Counted from the first letter of the stretch, positions 33,987-43,236 are shown. The stretch is 57,839 nucleotides of DNA from Geodermatophilaceae bacterium URHA0031 (GCA_000620205.1 JHVP01000020.1:1-57839); one strand, 5' to 3'. Program-made: numbers and translations. Notes: generated by a model from the sequence alone, not told the origin.

Positions 33987-35131
33987 GCCGCCGGCGGCAC
34001 CTGCTCGTGCCGTTCGGCACCCGTCCCGAGGTCGTCAAGCTGGCCCCCGTCGTCCGCGCCCTGCAGACCGCCGGGCACCGGGTCAGCGTGGTGGACACCG
34101 GCCAGCACACCGACCCGGCCATGGGCTCCGAGCTGCAGGCCGCGCTCGGGCTCACCCCCGGGCACCGCTTCCGGCTGCCGACCGACCCGGCCGAGCGGGC
34201 GGGCGCGCTGCACGCCGACGCCGCGCGGGCGGTCGCCCGGTACGCGCCGGACGTCGTCCTGGCGCTCGGGGACACCGCCACGGTGCCGGCCTACGCCCTG
34301 GCCGCGCGCGCCGCCGGGGTGCCGTTCGCGCACCTGGAGGCCGGGCTGCGGAGCCTCAACCCGCGCAGTGTCGAGGAGGTGAACCGGCGGGTCGCCGCCG
34401 CAGCCGCCCAGCTCCACTTCGCGCCCACGAAGCGGGCCGCGGCGTTCCTCTCCGCCGAGGGGGTCGACGCCGAGCGCGTCTTCGTCGTCGGCAACCCGGT
34501 GATCGACACCCTCGTCGCACGGGGGGTCCGGCGGGTGCCGCCGGCCGAGCGCTCCGGCGTGCTGGTCACCGCGCACCGGCCCACCAACGTCGACGACCCC
34601 GTCCGCCTCGCCCGCCTGGTCGCCGTGGTCCGGGGGCTCGCCGAGGAGGTCGGACCGGTGACCTTCCCGGTGCACCCGCGCACCCGGGCCCGCCTCGCTG
34701 CTGCCGGCCTCGCCGACGCGCTGGACCACCCGCGGGTCACCCTCACCGGGCCGGTCGACCACGACGCCCTGCTGGCCGCGTTGGCGTCCGCGCGGCTGGC
34801 GGTGACCGACTCCGGCGGGATCCAGGAGGAGGCGGCGTACCTGGGCGTGCCGGTCGTCGTGCTGCGCGGCTCGACCCCGCGGTGGGAGGGCGTGGAGGCG
34901 GGGACGACGACGCTCGCCGGGCTGGCCGACGACCGGGCGGCCGCGGCCGTCCTGTCCGCCGCCGCCGGGCACACCAGCCTCGAGGGACTGGAGCGTGCGG
35001 TCTCGGTGCCCTGCCCCTACGGCGACGGGACGACGGGACCGCAGGTGGCCGCCGTCCTGGCCGACGAGCGGACCGACGCCCTGCTGGCGCTCGACGAGCC
35101 GGACTTCACCGACGGTCGCCTGCCGTGGTGA
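33983..35131 (+). CDS. wecB: UDP-N-acetylglucosamine 2-epimerase (WecB-like, non-hydrolysing)
   Basis: A 382-residue GT-B-fold enzyme: FGTRPEVVKLAPVVRALQ, SVVDTGQHTDPAMG, LALGDTATV, HLEAGLRSLNPRSVEEVNRR, VTAHRPTNVDD (His of the nucleotide loop) and VTDSGGIQEEAAYLGVPVVV. It makes UDP-ManNAc from UDP-GlcNAc, the usual start of enterobacterial-type surface glycans. It overlaps the ATP-grasp stop (ATGA) and the HAD start (GTGA), inside the coupled run. Some paralogues use other sugars. Confidence 0.9.
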   Translation: MSRRRHLLVPFGTRPEVVKLAPVVRALQTAGHRVSVVDTGQHTDPAMGSELQAALGLTPGHRFRLPTDPAERAGALHADAARAVARYAPDVVLALGDTATVPAYALAARAAGVPFAHLEAGLRSLNPRSVEEVNRRVAAAAAQLHFAPTKRAAAFLSAEGVDAERVFVVGNPVIDTLVARGVRRVPPAERSGVLVTAHRPTNVDDPVRLARLVAVVRGLAEEVGPVTFPVHPRTRARLAAAGLADALDHPRVTLTGPVDHDALLAALASARLAVTDSGGIQEEAAYLGVPVVVLRGSTPRWEGVEAGTTTLAGLADDRAAAAVLSAAAGHTSLEGLERAVSVPCPYGDGTTGPQVAAVLADERTDALLALDEPDFTDGRLPW

Positions 35132-35856
35132 CCGGCTGGTCGGGGCCGCCGCCGCTGGGGGTGGTGGTCGACCTCGACGACACGCTGTACCCGCAGGCCG
35201 AGTACCTGGCGTCGGCCGCGGCGGCGGTGGGGGAGGCCGCCGCGGCCGCCGGGCTCGACGGGGGCCCGGTGCACGCCGCGCTGCGCCGGGAGCTCGCCGC
35301 CGGGTCCGACGCCGGCGGCACCATCGACCGGGCGCTGCTCGCCGCCGGGGTCCCCGCCGCCGACCTGCCCGGGCACCTCCCCGCCCTGGTCGCGGCGTTC
35401 ACCGCGCACACCCCGCCGCACCTGACGCCCTACCCCGGCGTCCGGGACGCCCTGGCGGCCCTCGCCGCCGTCGCGCCGCTGGCCTGCCTGACCGACGGCA
35501 ACCCGGTGATCCAGGCCGCGAAGCTGACCGCGACCGGCCTGCTGCCGCTGCTGCCGGTGGTCGTCGTCACCGATGCCCTGGGCGGGCGCGGTGTCCGCAA
35601 GCCGCACCCCGCCGGGATCGGCGCCGTCGCGTCGGCGCTGGGCGTGCCGGCCGACCGGCTGCTGGTCATCGGCGACCGGCCGGGCAAGGACGTCGCCGTG
35701 GCCGCGGCCGTGGGCGCCCGGGCCATCCGGGTCCGGCAGGGGGAGTACGCGGCCGCCCCTGACGAACCGGCCGCCTGGGCGGTCACCGCCTCCTTCCCCG
35801 CGGCGGCCGAGCGGGCACTCGCCGTCCTGCGACCGGTTGGCGCCGTCGCCCGGTAG
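35128..35856 (+). CDS. HAD-superfamily hydrolase
   Basis: A 242-residue HAD protein: VVVDLDDTLYPQAEYLA (motif I, nucleophile Asp), LACLTDGN (motif II), KPHPAGIGAVASALG (motif III Lys), VIGDRPGKDVAVA (motif IV Asp). It is a small-molecule phosphatase of the Gph/NagD-like type. It overlaps the epimerase stop (GTGA) and shares the run with ATP-grasp and GT2 enzymes, a common pairing in surface-glycan loci. GTG 35125 is also in frame. Confidence 0.88.
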   Translation: MTGWSGPPPLGVVVDLDDTLYPQAEYLASAAAAVGEAAAAAGLDGGPVHAALRRELAAGSDAGGTIDRALLAAGVPAADLPGHLPALVAAFTAHTPPHLTPYPGVRDALAALAAVAPLACLTDGNPVIQAAKLTATGLLPLLPVVVVTDALGGRGVRKPHPAGIGAVASALGVPADRLLVIGDRPGKDVAVAAAVGARAIRVRQGEYAAAPDEPAAWAVTASFPAAAERALAVLRPVGAVAR

Positions 35857-35961
35857 GGCGGCGCGCTCATCCACCCGGGTGACACCGCTACAGCTCCGCG
35901 CCGTCCCCGTCGATGAGGTCGGGACGGGCGGACGAGCCGCCCCGGACCGAGGACGCCGCTG

Positions 35962-36510
35962 ATGAGCAGGGAACCGAGGACACGCCGGCACGTCGGTCTC
36001 GCCCGTGCCGCGCTGGTCGCGGTCATCGGCCTGGTCGGGCTCGTCGCCGCCCCGGGCACGGCCTCCGCCCAGTCCGGCGTGGTCACCCCGCTGTTCGAGT
36101 GCGTGACGAAGCTGCACGGTGCGGACGGGTGGACGGCGCTGCTGGGCTACTCGAACAGCGGCAACGCCCCCGTGACGGTGCCCGTCGGACCGGACAACGT
36201 GCTGCGGCCGAGCGCGCGGAACGGTGAGCAGCCGACCGTGTTCCAGCCGGGCACCCACCGCGGGGAGTTCACCGTCGCGTTCAAGACCGGCAACTCGGTG
36301 TCCTGGACCGTCGGCGGCCGCTCGGTGAGCGCCACCATGAACACCAAGCGCTGCCCGGCCTCCACCGAGCTGCCCGCGGAGGGAAACGGCACCGGGCCGG
36401 CGATCGTGCTGGTGGGCGCCGGCGTGCTCGGGGCGGTCGCCCTGCACCGGGCCCGTCGCCGGGCGCTGGCCCCCGGCGTCCGCACCGAGGGGGACCGGGA
36501 CGATGCGTAG
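35962..36510 (+). CDS. Secreted protein with C-terminal anchor segment
   Basis: A 182-residue protein. Signal peptide: ALVAVIGLVGLVAAPGTASA then QSG. The mature part is a small strand-rich domain (VTPLFECVTKLHGADGWTAL, NAPVTVPVGPDNVLRP). The C-terminus is ELPAEGNGTGPAIVLVGAG, VLGAVALHRARRRA: short motif, hydrophobic helix, basic tail, the shape of a sortase or exosortase signal. It is the only such protein near the exosortase, so a candidate substrate; this is inference. RBS GAGGACGC is weak. Its end overlaps the PIG-L gene by 8 bases. Confidence 0.75.
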   Translation: MSREPRTRRHVGLARAALVAVIGLVGLVAAPGTASAQSGVVTPLFECVTKLHGADGWTALLGYSNSGNAPVTVPVGPDNVLRPSARNGEQPTVFQPGTHRGEFTVAFKTGNSVSWTVGGRSVSATMNTKRCPASTELPAEGNGTGPAIVLVGAGVLGAVALHRARRRALAPGVRTEGDRDDA

Positions 36511-37186
36511 GGTCCTGGCCGTCGGGGCGCACCCCGACGACATCGAGCTCGGCTGCGGTGCGACCCTGCTGGCCCACTCCGCGGCCGGGGACGCCGTGAC
36601 CATGCTGGTGATGACCGGCGGGGAGAACGGCCCCGGGGACGACACGGCGGTCGTCGGCCGCCGCGCCGAGCAGGAGCGGGCCGCCCGCACCCTGGGGGCC
36701 GGGCTGCTGTGGGGCGGGCTCCGCGACTGCACGCTCACCCCGGACGCCGCCACGGTCGCGGTCGTCGAGCGGGCCCTGGCCGAGACCGCTGCCGACGTCG
36801 TCTACGTGCACGCCCCCGACGACAGCCACCAGGACCACCGGGCCACCGCGGCGGCCGCGCTGTCGGCCGCCCGGAGGCTGTCCCGGGTGCTGCACTACCA
36901 GAGCCCCTCGACGCTCACCTTCAGCCCGACCACGTTCGTCGACGTCACCGCCTACCTGTCGGGCAAGCTCGCCGCGCTCGGGGCGCACGCCTCGCAGGTG
37001 GAGATGTCGGCCATGGTCGAGCCGGACGCCGTCGTCGCCTCGGCGCGGCACTGGGGTGCCCAGGCCCGGATCGGCTACGCGGAGGCGTTCGCGCCCACCC
37101 GGATGGTGCTGGACCTGGCGCCCGCCCCGCGGCACGCCGTCCAGGCGGTGCCCGAGGCCCACCGCCTCATCCCGACGTTCCGCTGA
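36503..37186 (+). CDS. PIG-L family LmbE-like N-deacetylase
   Basis: A 227-residue zinc deacetylase: AHPDDIELGCGATL (residues 9-22, zinc Asp-His motif) and HQDHRAT (H109, H112). MTGGENGPGDD is the catalytic region. PIG-L enzymes remove acetyl from GlcNAc-type sugars, for example MshB, so it fits the UDP-ManNAc/GlcNAc glycan context. Start ATG 36503, overlapping the secreted-protein gene. It converges on pmt, with a 9-base gap. Confidence 0.92.
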   Translation: MRRVLAVGAHPDDIELGCGATLLAHSAAGDAVTMLVMTGGENGPGDDTAVVGRRAEQERAARTLGAGLLWGGLRDCTLTPDAATVAVVERALAETAADVVYVHAPDDSHQDHRATAAAALSAARRLSRVLHYQSPSTLTFSPTTFVDVTAYLSGKLAALGAHASQVEMSAMVEPDAVVASARHWGAQARIGYAEAFAPTRMVLDLAPAPRHAVQAVPEAHRLIPTFR

Positions 37187-37195
37187 GCCGGCCGC

Positions 37196-38719
37196 TCAGA
37201 ACCAGGAGGGGAACCACATCCGCTGGGCCCACTCGGCGTGCGTCAGCGGCTGCCCGGTGAGGATCGGGTAGAAGAAGACGAAGGTCATCGCCACCGCGGC
37301 GACGTACAGGCACACCGCCGCGAGCCCGATCCGCCGGCGAAGCACGCTGGCCCGGGGGGCGCCGAGCACGTCCTGCAGCACCAGGGTCACCGCCAGCACG
37401 AAGAACGGCAGCACCGGTGCCATGTAGAAGACGAACATGGTCCGGTCCAGGTTCACGAACCAGGTGAGCCAGCCCGCCGCGATGCCCACCCCGACGGTCA
37501 GCGCGGAGGGGTCGCGGCGCGCGACGAGCCGCCAGACCAGCCACACCAGCGCCGGCGTGAACGCGAACCACAGCGTCGGCGTCCCGAGCATCAAGATGTA
37601 GCGGATCACCTGGTTGCCCTCGGGGTCGGTGAGCCCCTGCGGGTTCCACAGCAGGATCGGGCGGCCGTCCACCAGCCACGACCACGGCTCGGACTGCCAC
37701 GGGTGCGGCGTCGACAGCCCGTTGTGGAACCGCAGCCACTCGCCGTGCATGTGCCACAGCGAGCGCAGCGCGCCCGGGACGAACGGGAACGCGGTGTCCG
37801 GGTGCTGATCGGCCCAGTGCCGGCCCTGGGAGTCCTCACCGCGGAACCAACCGGTGAACGTCGCCAGGTAGGTGAGCACCGGCAGGGCGCCGAGCGCCCA
37901 CGTGGCGCCCGGGAGACCGCGGCGCAGCGCGACCACCGTCGGCCGGGCCACGCCTGCCTCGTGCCAGGCCGACCGGTCCCACCACAGCGAGAGCAGCGCG
38001 AAGAACGCGAGGAAGTAGACGCCGCTCCACTTGGTCGCGCAGGCGCAGCCGAACAGCACGCCGGCGGCCAGCCGCCAGCTCCGCGGCCCGAGCGGGAACC
38101 CGCGGCGGGTCACCCGATCCGCGCCCGCGCGCACCCGGGCCCGCACCTGGTCCCGGTCGACCACCAGGCAGCTGACCGCGCACACCACGAACATCTGCAG
38201 GAAGACGTCGAGCAGCCCGATCCTGCCCAGGCTGAACGACAGCCCGTCCAGCGCCAGCAGCAGACCGGCCACCAGGCCGAGCAGCGTCGAACCGGTCAGC
38301 CGCCGCGCCAGCCGGGTCAGGACGACGACGGCGACGGTGCCGGCCACCGCGCTGGGCAGCCGCCAGCCGAACGAGTCGTAGCCGAAGAAGTGCTCGCCGA
38401 CCGCGATGAGCAGCTTGCCCAGCGGCGGGTGGACGATGAACGTGTAGCCGCGGTTGTACTCGTAGCCGAGCTCCAGGACCTCGCGGGCCTCGGGCGGGTA
38501 GTACGCCTCGTCGAAGACCAGGTCCGTCGGGTAGCTGATGTCCCACAACCGGGTCACCAGCGTGGCCACCCCGAGCACCGCGGTGAGCACGGCGGCCAGC
38601 AGCCGGTCGTGCGGGAGCGGCGGGGTGGACTGGCGGCGAGGCCGGGGGAGTGCGGGGAACCGGCGCGGCCGCGGGTCCTCGGGAGCCGACTCCGTCCGCT
38701 CGGGGGTCAGCACCGCCAT
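37196..38719 (-). CDS. pmt: Dolichyl/polyprenyl-phosphate-mannose protein mannosyltransferase (PMT)
   Basis: A 507-residue integral membrane GT39 enzyme with about 10 or more helices. FDEAYYPPEAREVLELG and HPPLGKLLIAVGEHFFGYD are the conserved first-loop motifs. PMT adds mannose from polyprenyl-P-mannose to Ser/Thr of secreted proteins at the outer face. The C-terminal end FPSWF is typical. ATG 38719 with -10 TACCCT 7 bases upstream; divergent from rsmI, as in mycobacterial Rv1002c/Rv1003. Confidence 0.95.
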   Translation of the reverse strand: MAVLTPERTESAPEDPRPRRFPALPRPRRQSTPPLPHDRLLAAVLTAVLGVATLVTRLWDISYPTDLVFDEAYYPPEAREVLELGYEYNRGYTFIVHPPLGKLLIAVGEHFFGYDSFGWRLPSAVAGTVAVVVLTRLARRLTGSTLLGLVAGLLLALDGLSFSLGRIGLLDVFLQMFVVCAVSCLVVDRDQVRARVRAGADRVTRRGFPLGPRSWRLAAGVLFGCACATKWSGVYFLAFFALLSLWWDRSAWHEAGVARPTVVALRRGLPGATWALGALPVLTYLATFTGWFRGEDSQGRHWADQHPDTAFPFVPGALRSLWHMHGEWLRFHNGLSTPHPWQSEPWSWLVDGRPILLWNPQGLTDPEGNQVIRYILMLGTPTLWFAFTPALVWLVWRLVARRDPSALTVGVGIAAGWLTWFVNLDRTMFVFYMAPVLPFFVLAVTLVLQDVLGAPRASVLRRRIGLAAVCLYVAAVAMTFVFFYPILTGQPLTHAEWAQRMWFPSWF

Positions 38720-38726
38720 GGCCGCC

Positions 38727-38732
38727 AGGGTA
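38727..38732 (-). promoter_or_regulatory. -10 of leaderless pmt promoter
   Basis: TACCCT on the minus strand, 7 bases, ATG 38719. The divergent rsmI start (38786) has CAGGCT at 38773-38778 with 7 bases, so the whole pmt/rsmI spacer is 66 bases. Confidence 0.5.
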
Positions 38733-38785
38733 TGTGGCGGACCTGTCTGGCCCTCCGCGACGGGCCCCGTGACAGGCTCGGCGGC

Positions 38786-39625
38786 ATGAGCGGACGACTC
38801 GTGCTCGGTGGTGCGCCGCTCGGGCAGCCCGGCGACGTCGGTCCGCGGTTGCGTGAGGTGCTGGCCACCGCCGACGTGCTCGCCGTGGAGGACACCCGGC
38901 GGCTGCACCGGCTGGCCGCCGACCTCGGGGTGACGTTCACCGGGCGGTTGGTCAGCTTCTACGAGTCGGTCGAGCAGGCCCGGCTGCCCGGGCTGGTGGC
39001 CGCGATGCGGGACGGCGCCACCGTGCTGCTGCTCACCGACGCCGGCATGCCCTCGGTCTCCGACCCCGGGTACACGCTGGTGCGCGCCGCGATCGAGGCG
39101 GGCATCGCCGTCACCTCGGTGCCGGGCCCGTCCGCCGTCGTCACCGCGCTGGCCGTGTCCGGGCTGCCCACCGACCGGTTCTGCTTCGAGGGCTTCCTGC
39201 CGCGCAAGGGCGGTGAGCGCCGGGCCGCGCTGACCGCGCTGGCCGGGGAGCTCCGCACGATGGTGTTCTACGAGTCGCCGCACCGGCTCGCCGAGGCGCT
39301 GGCCGACGCGGCGGGTGCCTTCGGGGCCGACCGGCCCGCCGCCGTCTGCCGCGAGCTGACCAAGACCCACGAGGAGGTCCGCCGCGGGCCGCTGGGCGAG
39401 CTGGCGAGCTGGGCCGCCGAGGGCGTGCGCGGGGAGATCACCCTGGTCGTCGCGGGCGCCGTCGCCGGACCGGTGTCGATGTCGCCGGCCGAGCTCGCCG
39501 CGGAGGTCGCTGCCGAGGAGGCCGCCGGTGCCGACCGCAAGGAGGCCATCCGCGCCGTCGTGGGGCGCACCGGGCTGTCCCGCCGGGTCGTCTACGACGC
39601 CGTCGTCGCCGCCAAGGCCCCCTGA
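38786..39625 (+). CDS. rsmI: 16S rRNA 2'-O-methyltransferase RsmI
   Basis: A 279-residue SAM-dependent methyltransferase: LVLGGAPLGQPGDVGPRLRE, LAVEDTRRLHRLAADLGV, LLLTDAGMPSVSDPGYTLVR, VPGPSAVVTALAVSGLPTDR and FEGFLPRKGGER. It methylates C1402 of 16S rRNA. MSGRL start has -10-like CAGGCT 7 bases upstream. Convergent with corA. Confidence 0.96.
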   Translation: MSGRLVLGGAPLGQPGDVGPRLREVLATADVLAVEDTRRLHRLAADLGVTFTGRLVSFYESVEQARLPGLVAAMRDGATVLLLTDAGMPSVSDPGYTLVRAAIEAGIAVTSVPGPSAVVTALAVSGLPTDRFCFEGFLPRKGGERRAALTALAGELRTMVFYESPHRLAEALADAAGAFGADRPAAVCRELTKTHEEVRRGPLGELASWAAEGVRGEITLVVAGAVAGPVSMSPAELAAEVAAEEAAGADRKEAIRAVVGRTGLSRRVVYDAVVAAKAP

Positions 39626-39704
39626 GTCCTGCGCCGTCGTGCGCCGATCGCTGCATCCCCGGGCCGGACGCCGCGATCCGTGCACAGGGGCGGACGGCGG
39701 GAGG

Positions 39705-40805
39705 CTAGAGCCAGCCGTTGCGCTTGAAGCCGCGGTAGAGGACCACGCTGGTCAGCAACATCACCAGCAGGCAGAGCGGGTAGCCGTACCGCCAGCCGAG
39801 CTCGGGCATGTGCTGGAAGTTCATCCCGTAGACCCCGGCGATGAACGTGGAGGCGGCGATGATGCCGGCCCAGGCCGAGATCTTGCGCATGTCCTCGTTG
39901 TCCGACAGCGAGGTGATCGCCAGCGAGGCCTGCAGGATCGAGGTGAGCAGCTCGTCGAGGGACCCGATCTGGTCGCGCACCCGCAGGCTGTGGTCCTGCA
40001 CGTCGCGGAAGTAGGAGCGCATCTCCGCGGGGATCATCCCCACCTCGCGGTCGGCGAGGGTGTTCAGCGGGATGTCCAGCGGGCTCACGGCCCGGCGCAG
40101 CTGCATCAGCTCCCGCTTGAGCTGGTAGATCCGGCTGATGTCGTCGGTGCGCTCGGGGCTGAACACCGAGACCTCGAGCTCGTCGACGTCCTCCTCGACC
40201 GCGCTCGCGACGTCGACGAAGTGGTCGACGACCAGGTCGGTGACGGCGTAGAGCACCGCCGAGGGGCCCTGCTGCAGCAGGTCGGTCTGCCCCTCGAGGC
40301 TGTTCCGCAGGTCCTTGAGCCCGCCGTGGTCGCCGTGCCGGACGGTGATCACGTAGTGGCTGCCCAGGAAGATCATGACCTCACCGGTGTTCACCACCTC
40401 GCTGGTGGCGGTGAGGGTGTCGTGCTCCACGTACCGCGCCGTCTTCAGCACCATGAACAGGCTGTCGTCGTAGCTGTCCAGCTTGGGCCGCTGGTGGGCC
40501 TCGACGGCGTCCTCGACCGCCAGCGGGTGCAGCCCGTACACGGCGGCCACCCCTTCCAGCTCGGCCTCGGTCGGCTCGTGCAGGCCGAGCCAGACGAAGC
40601 CGCCCAGGTCGACCGCCGCCCGCAGCGCCTCGTCGTGGGGGATCGGCGACTGCCGCCGGCCGTCCACGTAGACCGCGCAGTCGACGACGAAGTCGGTGCC
40701 CTGCCGCGTGGCGGTGGGCAGGCTCGGCGCTCCGGCCGGACGCGGACGGCGACGCACCTGCGGCAGCCGCGAGCGGGCGCCGGGAGTGCTGTCGGTGCCG
40801 GTCAC
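39705..40805 (-). CDS. corA: CorA-type magnesium/cobalt transporter
   Basis: A 366-residue channel: VAVYG-type N-terminal domain (FVWLGLHEPTEAELEGVAAV, HPLAVEDAVEAHQRPKLDSY), long helix, two C-terminal TM helices with the signature YGMNFQHMPEL, and WKRN-like tail (GFKRNGWL). It imports Mg2+. GTG 40805 is preceded by AGGAG on the minus strand. Convergent with rsmI. Confidence 0.94.
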   Translation of the reverse strand: MTGTDSTPGARSRLPQVRRRPRPAGAPSLPTATRQGTDFVVDCAVYVDGRRQSPIPHDEALRAAVDLGGFVWLGLHEPTEAELEGVAAVYGLHPLAVEDAVEAHQRPKLDSYDDSLFMVLKTARYVEHDTLTATSEVVNTGEVMIFLGSHYVITVRHGDHGGLKDLRNSLEGQTDLLQQGPSAVLYAVTDLVVDHFVDVASAVEEDVDELEVSVFSPERTDDISRIYQLKRELMQLRRAVSPLDIPLNTLADREVGMIPAEMRSYFRDVQDHSLRVRDQIGSLDELLTSILQASLAITSLSDNEDMRKISAWAGIIAASTFIAGVYGMNFQHMPELGWRYGYPLCLLVMLLTSVVLYRGFKRNGWL

Positions 40806-40960
40806 CGGGTTCTCCTGGTCTCTCGTACACCGGGCGCCCTGGCTGGGCCAGTGTTCCCCAGAGCGTAGGCATGCGAGATCTGCCCGCCCGTGGGACGCTC
40901 CCCGAGCAGGTGATCACCAGTCGGACGGGGAACTCAGCGCCGAGTTCGAGAGGGGTTCCA

Positions 40961-42469
40961 GTGGCCACCAACAAGGCCCGGGTCAAGAGCGTCGAGGAGT
41001 CGATCCGCGACACGGAGGAGCCCGACCACCAGCTCAAGAAGAACCTCTCCGCCCTGGACCTGACCGTCTTCGGCGTCGGGGTGATCATCGGGACGGGCAT
41101 CTTCGTGCTCACCGGCGAGGTGGCCAAGACCGACTCCGGGCCGGCCGTCGCCATCAGCTTCGTGATCGCCGGCATCGTCTGCGGGCTGGCGGCGATCTGC
41201 TACGCCGAGTTCGCCTCCACCGTCCCCGTGGCGGGCTCGGCCTACACCTTCTCCTACGCGACCTTCGGCGAACTGATCGCCTGGATCATCGGCTGGGACC
41301 TCGTCCTGGAACTGGCCCTGGGCGCCGCCACGGTGGCGGTCGGCTGGTCGGGCTACCTCAACCAGCTGCTCGGTGACCTCGGCATCCCGCTGCCCGAGTC
41401 GATCGCGGGGGAGACGGCGACGTTCAACATCCCGGCGATGTTCATCGTCGCGGTGATGACCTGCGTGCTGATCCTCGGCATCAAGCTGTCCTCCCGGGTC
41501 ACCTCGGTCATCGTGGCGATCAAGGTGGCCATCGTGCTGATGGTCATCGCGGTCGGCATCTTCTACGTCCAGGCCGACAACTACACGCCGTTCGTGCCGC
41601 CGGCCCAGCCCAGCGAGACCGGCAGCGGACTCACCGCCCCACTCATCCAGACGCTGTTCGGGTTCGCCCCGAGCACCTTCGGCATCGGCGGCATCGTGGC
41701 CGGCGCGGCGATCGTGTTCTTCGCCTTCATCGGGTTCGACATCGTCGCGACGGCCGCGGAGGAGACCAAGGAGCCCAAGCGGGACCTGCCCCGCGGGATC
41801 ATCGGCTCGCTGATCGTCTGCACGGTGCTCTACGTCGCGGTGTCGCTGGTCGTGGTGGGCATGCAGAACTACACCGAGCTGTCCACGTCGGCGCCGCTGG
41901 CCGACGCCTTCCGCAGCGTCGGGCTGCCGTTCTTCTCCGGGCTCATCTCGGTCGGCGCGCTGGCCGGGCTGACGTCGGTGGTCATGATCCTGATGCTCGG
42001 GCAGTCCCGGGTGCTCTTCGCCATGAGCCGCGACCACCTGTTGCCGCCGACGCTGGGCGCCGTCCACCCGCGGTACGGCACGCCGTACAAGATCACGATC
42101 GTCACCGGGGTCGTCGTCGCGGTGCTGGCCGGGTTGATCCCGCTGAGCACCCTGGCGGAGCTGGTGAACATCGGCACGCTGTTCGCCTTCGTGCTGGTGT
42201 CGATCGGTGTCATCGTCCTGCGCCGGACCCGCCCGGACCTGCCGCGCGCCTTCCGGGTGCCGCTGGTGCCGGTCATCCCGATCATCTCGGCGCTGGCGTC
42301 GATCTACCTGATGCTCAACCTGCCCGGGGAGACCTGGATCCGGTTCGGCGTGTGGATGGTCCTGGGCGTCATCCTCTACTTCGTCTACGGCCGGAAGAAC
42401 TCGAGGTTCTCCGTCAAGGGCGCGGCCGAGCGGAAGGCCGCCGGGCAGCGGGCCGGCGGGGAGCGGTGA
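40961..42469 (+). CDS. APC-superfamily amino-acid permease (CAT type)
   Basis: A 502-residue permease with about 12 TM helices. GVGVIIGTGIFVLTGEVAKT is the first-helix signature; GQSRVLFAMSRDHLLPP and AEETKEPKRDLPRGIIGS are CAT-type (cationic amino acid) features. It exchanges or imports amino acids. GTG 40961 has GAGAGGGG upstream. Confidence 0.9.
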   Translation: MATNKARVKSVEESIRDTEEPDHQLKKNLSALDLTVFGVGVIIGTGIFVLTGEVAKTDSGPAVAISFVIAGIVCGLAAICYAEFASTVPVAGSAYTFSYATFGELIAWIIGWDLVLELALGAATVAVGWSGYLNQLLGDLGIPLPESIAGETATFNIPAMFIVAVMTCVLILGIKLSSRVTSVIVAIKVAIVLMVIAVGIFYVQADNYTPFVPPAQPSETGSGLTAPLIQTLFGFAPSTFGIGGIVAGAAIVFFAFIGFDIVATAAEETKEPKRDLPRGIIGSLIVCTVLYVAVSLVVVGMQNYTELSTSAPLADAFRSVGLPFFSGLISVGALAGLTSVVMILMLGQSRVLFAMSRDHLLPPTLGAVHPRYGTPYKITIVTGVVVAVLAGLIPLSTLAELVNIGTLFAFVLVSIGVIVLRRTRPDLPRAFRVPLVPVIPIISALASIYLMLNLPGETWIRFGVWMVLGVILYFVYGRKNSRFSVKGAAERKAAGQRAGGER

Positions 42470-42474
42470 CCGCC

Positions 42475-42500
42475 GGGCCTCACCCCCTGGGGTGAGGCCC
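42475..42500 (+). terminator. 12-bp hairpin after permease
   Basis: GGGCCTCACCCC at 42475-42486 pairs with GGGGTGAGGCCC at 42489-42500 (2- to 4-base loop), 5 bases after the permease stop. Confidence 0.8.
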
Positions 42501-42576
42501 CACGACCCTCCTCTCCGGGGGGAGGTCACGACGCCCGACCTGATCAGGGACACCCGTCCCCGGTCAGGAGGTCCTT

Positions 42577-43236
42577 GTGCCGAGCGCCCTCGTCGACGCC
42601 CGCACCGCGCCGCCCGTCGTCGCGGCCCGGCGGCCACGCCGACCCGGAGGTCTGCCCGTCCCGGTCGCCGGGGCCGCAGCCCTGGCGGTGCTCCAGTCCC
42701 TCGGTCTGCTCGCGTTCGGCCTGACCAGCCTGGACGGCGTCTTCGGCACCGGCGTGCGGCCGGACGGCCTGCTGGTCGCCGTCACCCTCGTGCTGCTCGC
42801 CGGCTGGGTCGTGCTGTGCGCCGGCGGCGGGGCCAGCCTGGTCGACGGCGCCGGCCGCCGGCTGATCGTCGCGGTCGCCGGCGGCGAGATCGTGCTGCTG
42901 CTCGTGCTCACCGTCGCCGGCGCGCTGGGCGGGGACGGGGTCTGGCTGGTCGCCCTCGGCCCGCTGCGTGCGCTGCCCGTGCCGGCGCTGGCGCTGCTGA
43001 CCCTCGGGGTGCCGACCGCGAAGCTGCTGCTGGCCACCGCCCCGTCGGCCGCTGCCTGGGTCCAGGCAGGAGGCCGACCGAGACCCGCCCGCCCGGCCGT
43101 GGACGGGGAGCGCCGCGTGCTGCGCGTGGTCACCCTGGCCTGCATCGGGCTCACCCTCACCGGGGTCGCCCTGCTCGGCGGTCCGGCGGGCCCCCCGACC
43201 GGCCCGAGCACCGCCGCGGTCGTGAACACCCCCTGA
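42577..43236 (+). CDS. Hypothetical membrane protein
   Basis: A 219-residue protein with four to five hydrophobic segments (GAAALAVLQSLGLLAFGLTS, LLVAVTLVLLAGWVVLCAGG, GEIVLLLVLTVAGALGG, VTLACIGLTLTGVALLGG). I do not recognise a family. GTG 42577 has CAGGAGG upstream. It sits between the permease terminator and metG. Confidence 0.65.
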   Translation: MPSALVDARTAPPVVAARRPRRPGGLPVPVAGAAALAVLQSLGLLAFGLTSLDGVFGTGVRPDGLLVAVTLVLLAGWVVLCAGGGASLVDGAGRRLIVAVAGGEIVLLLVLTVAGALGGDGVWLVALGPLRALPVPALALLTLGVPTAKLLLATAPSAAAWVQAGGRPRPARPAVDGERRVLRVVTLACIGLTLTGVALLGGPAGPPTGPSTAAVVNTP

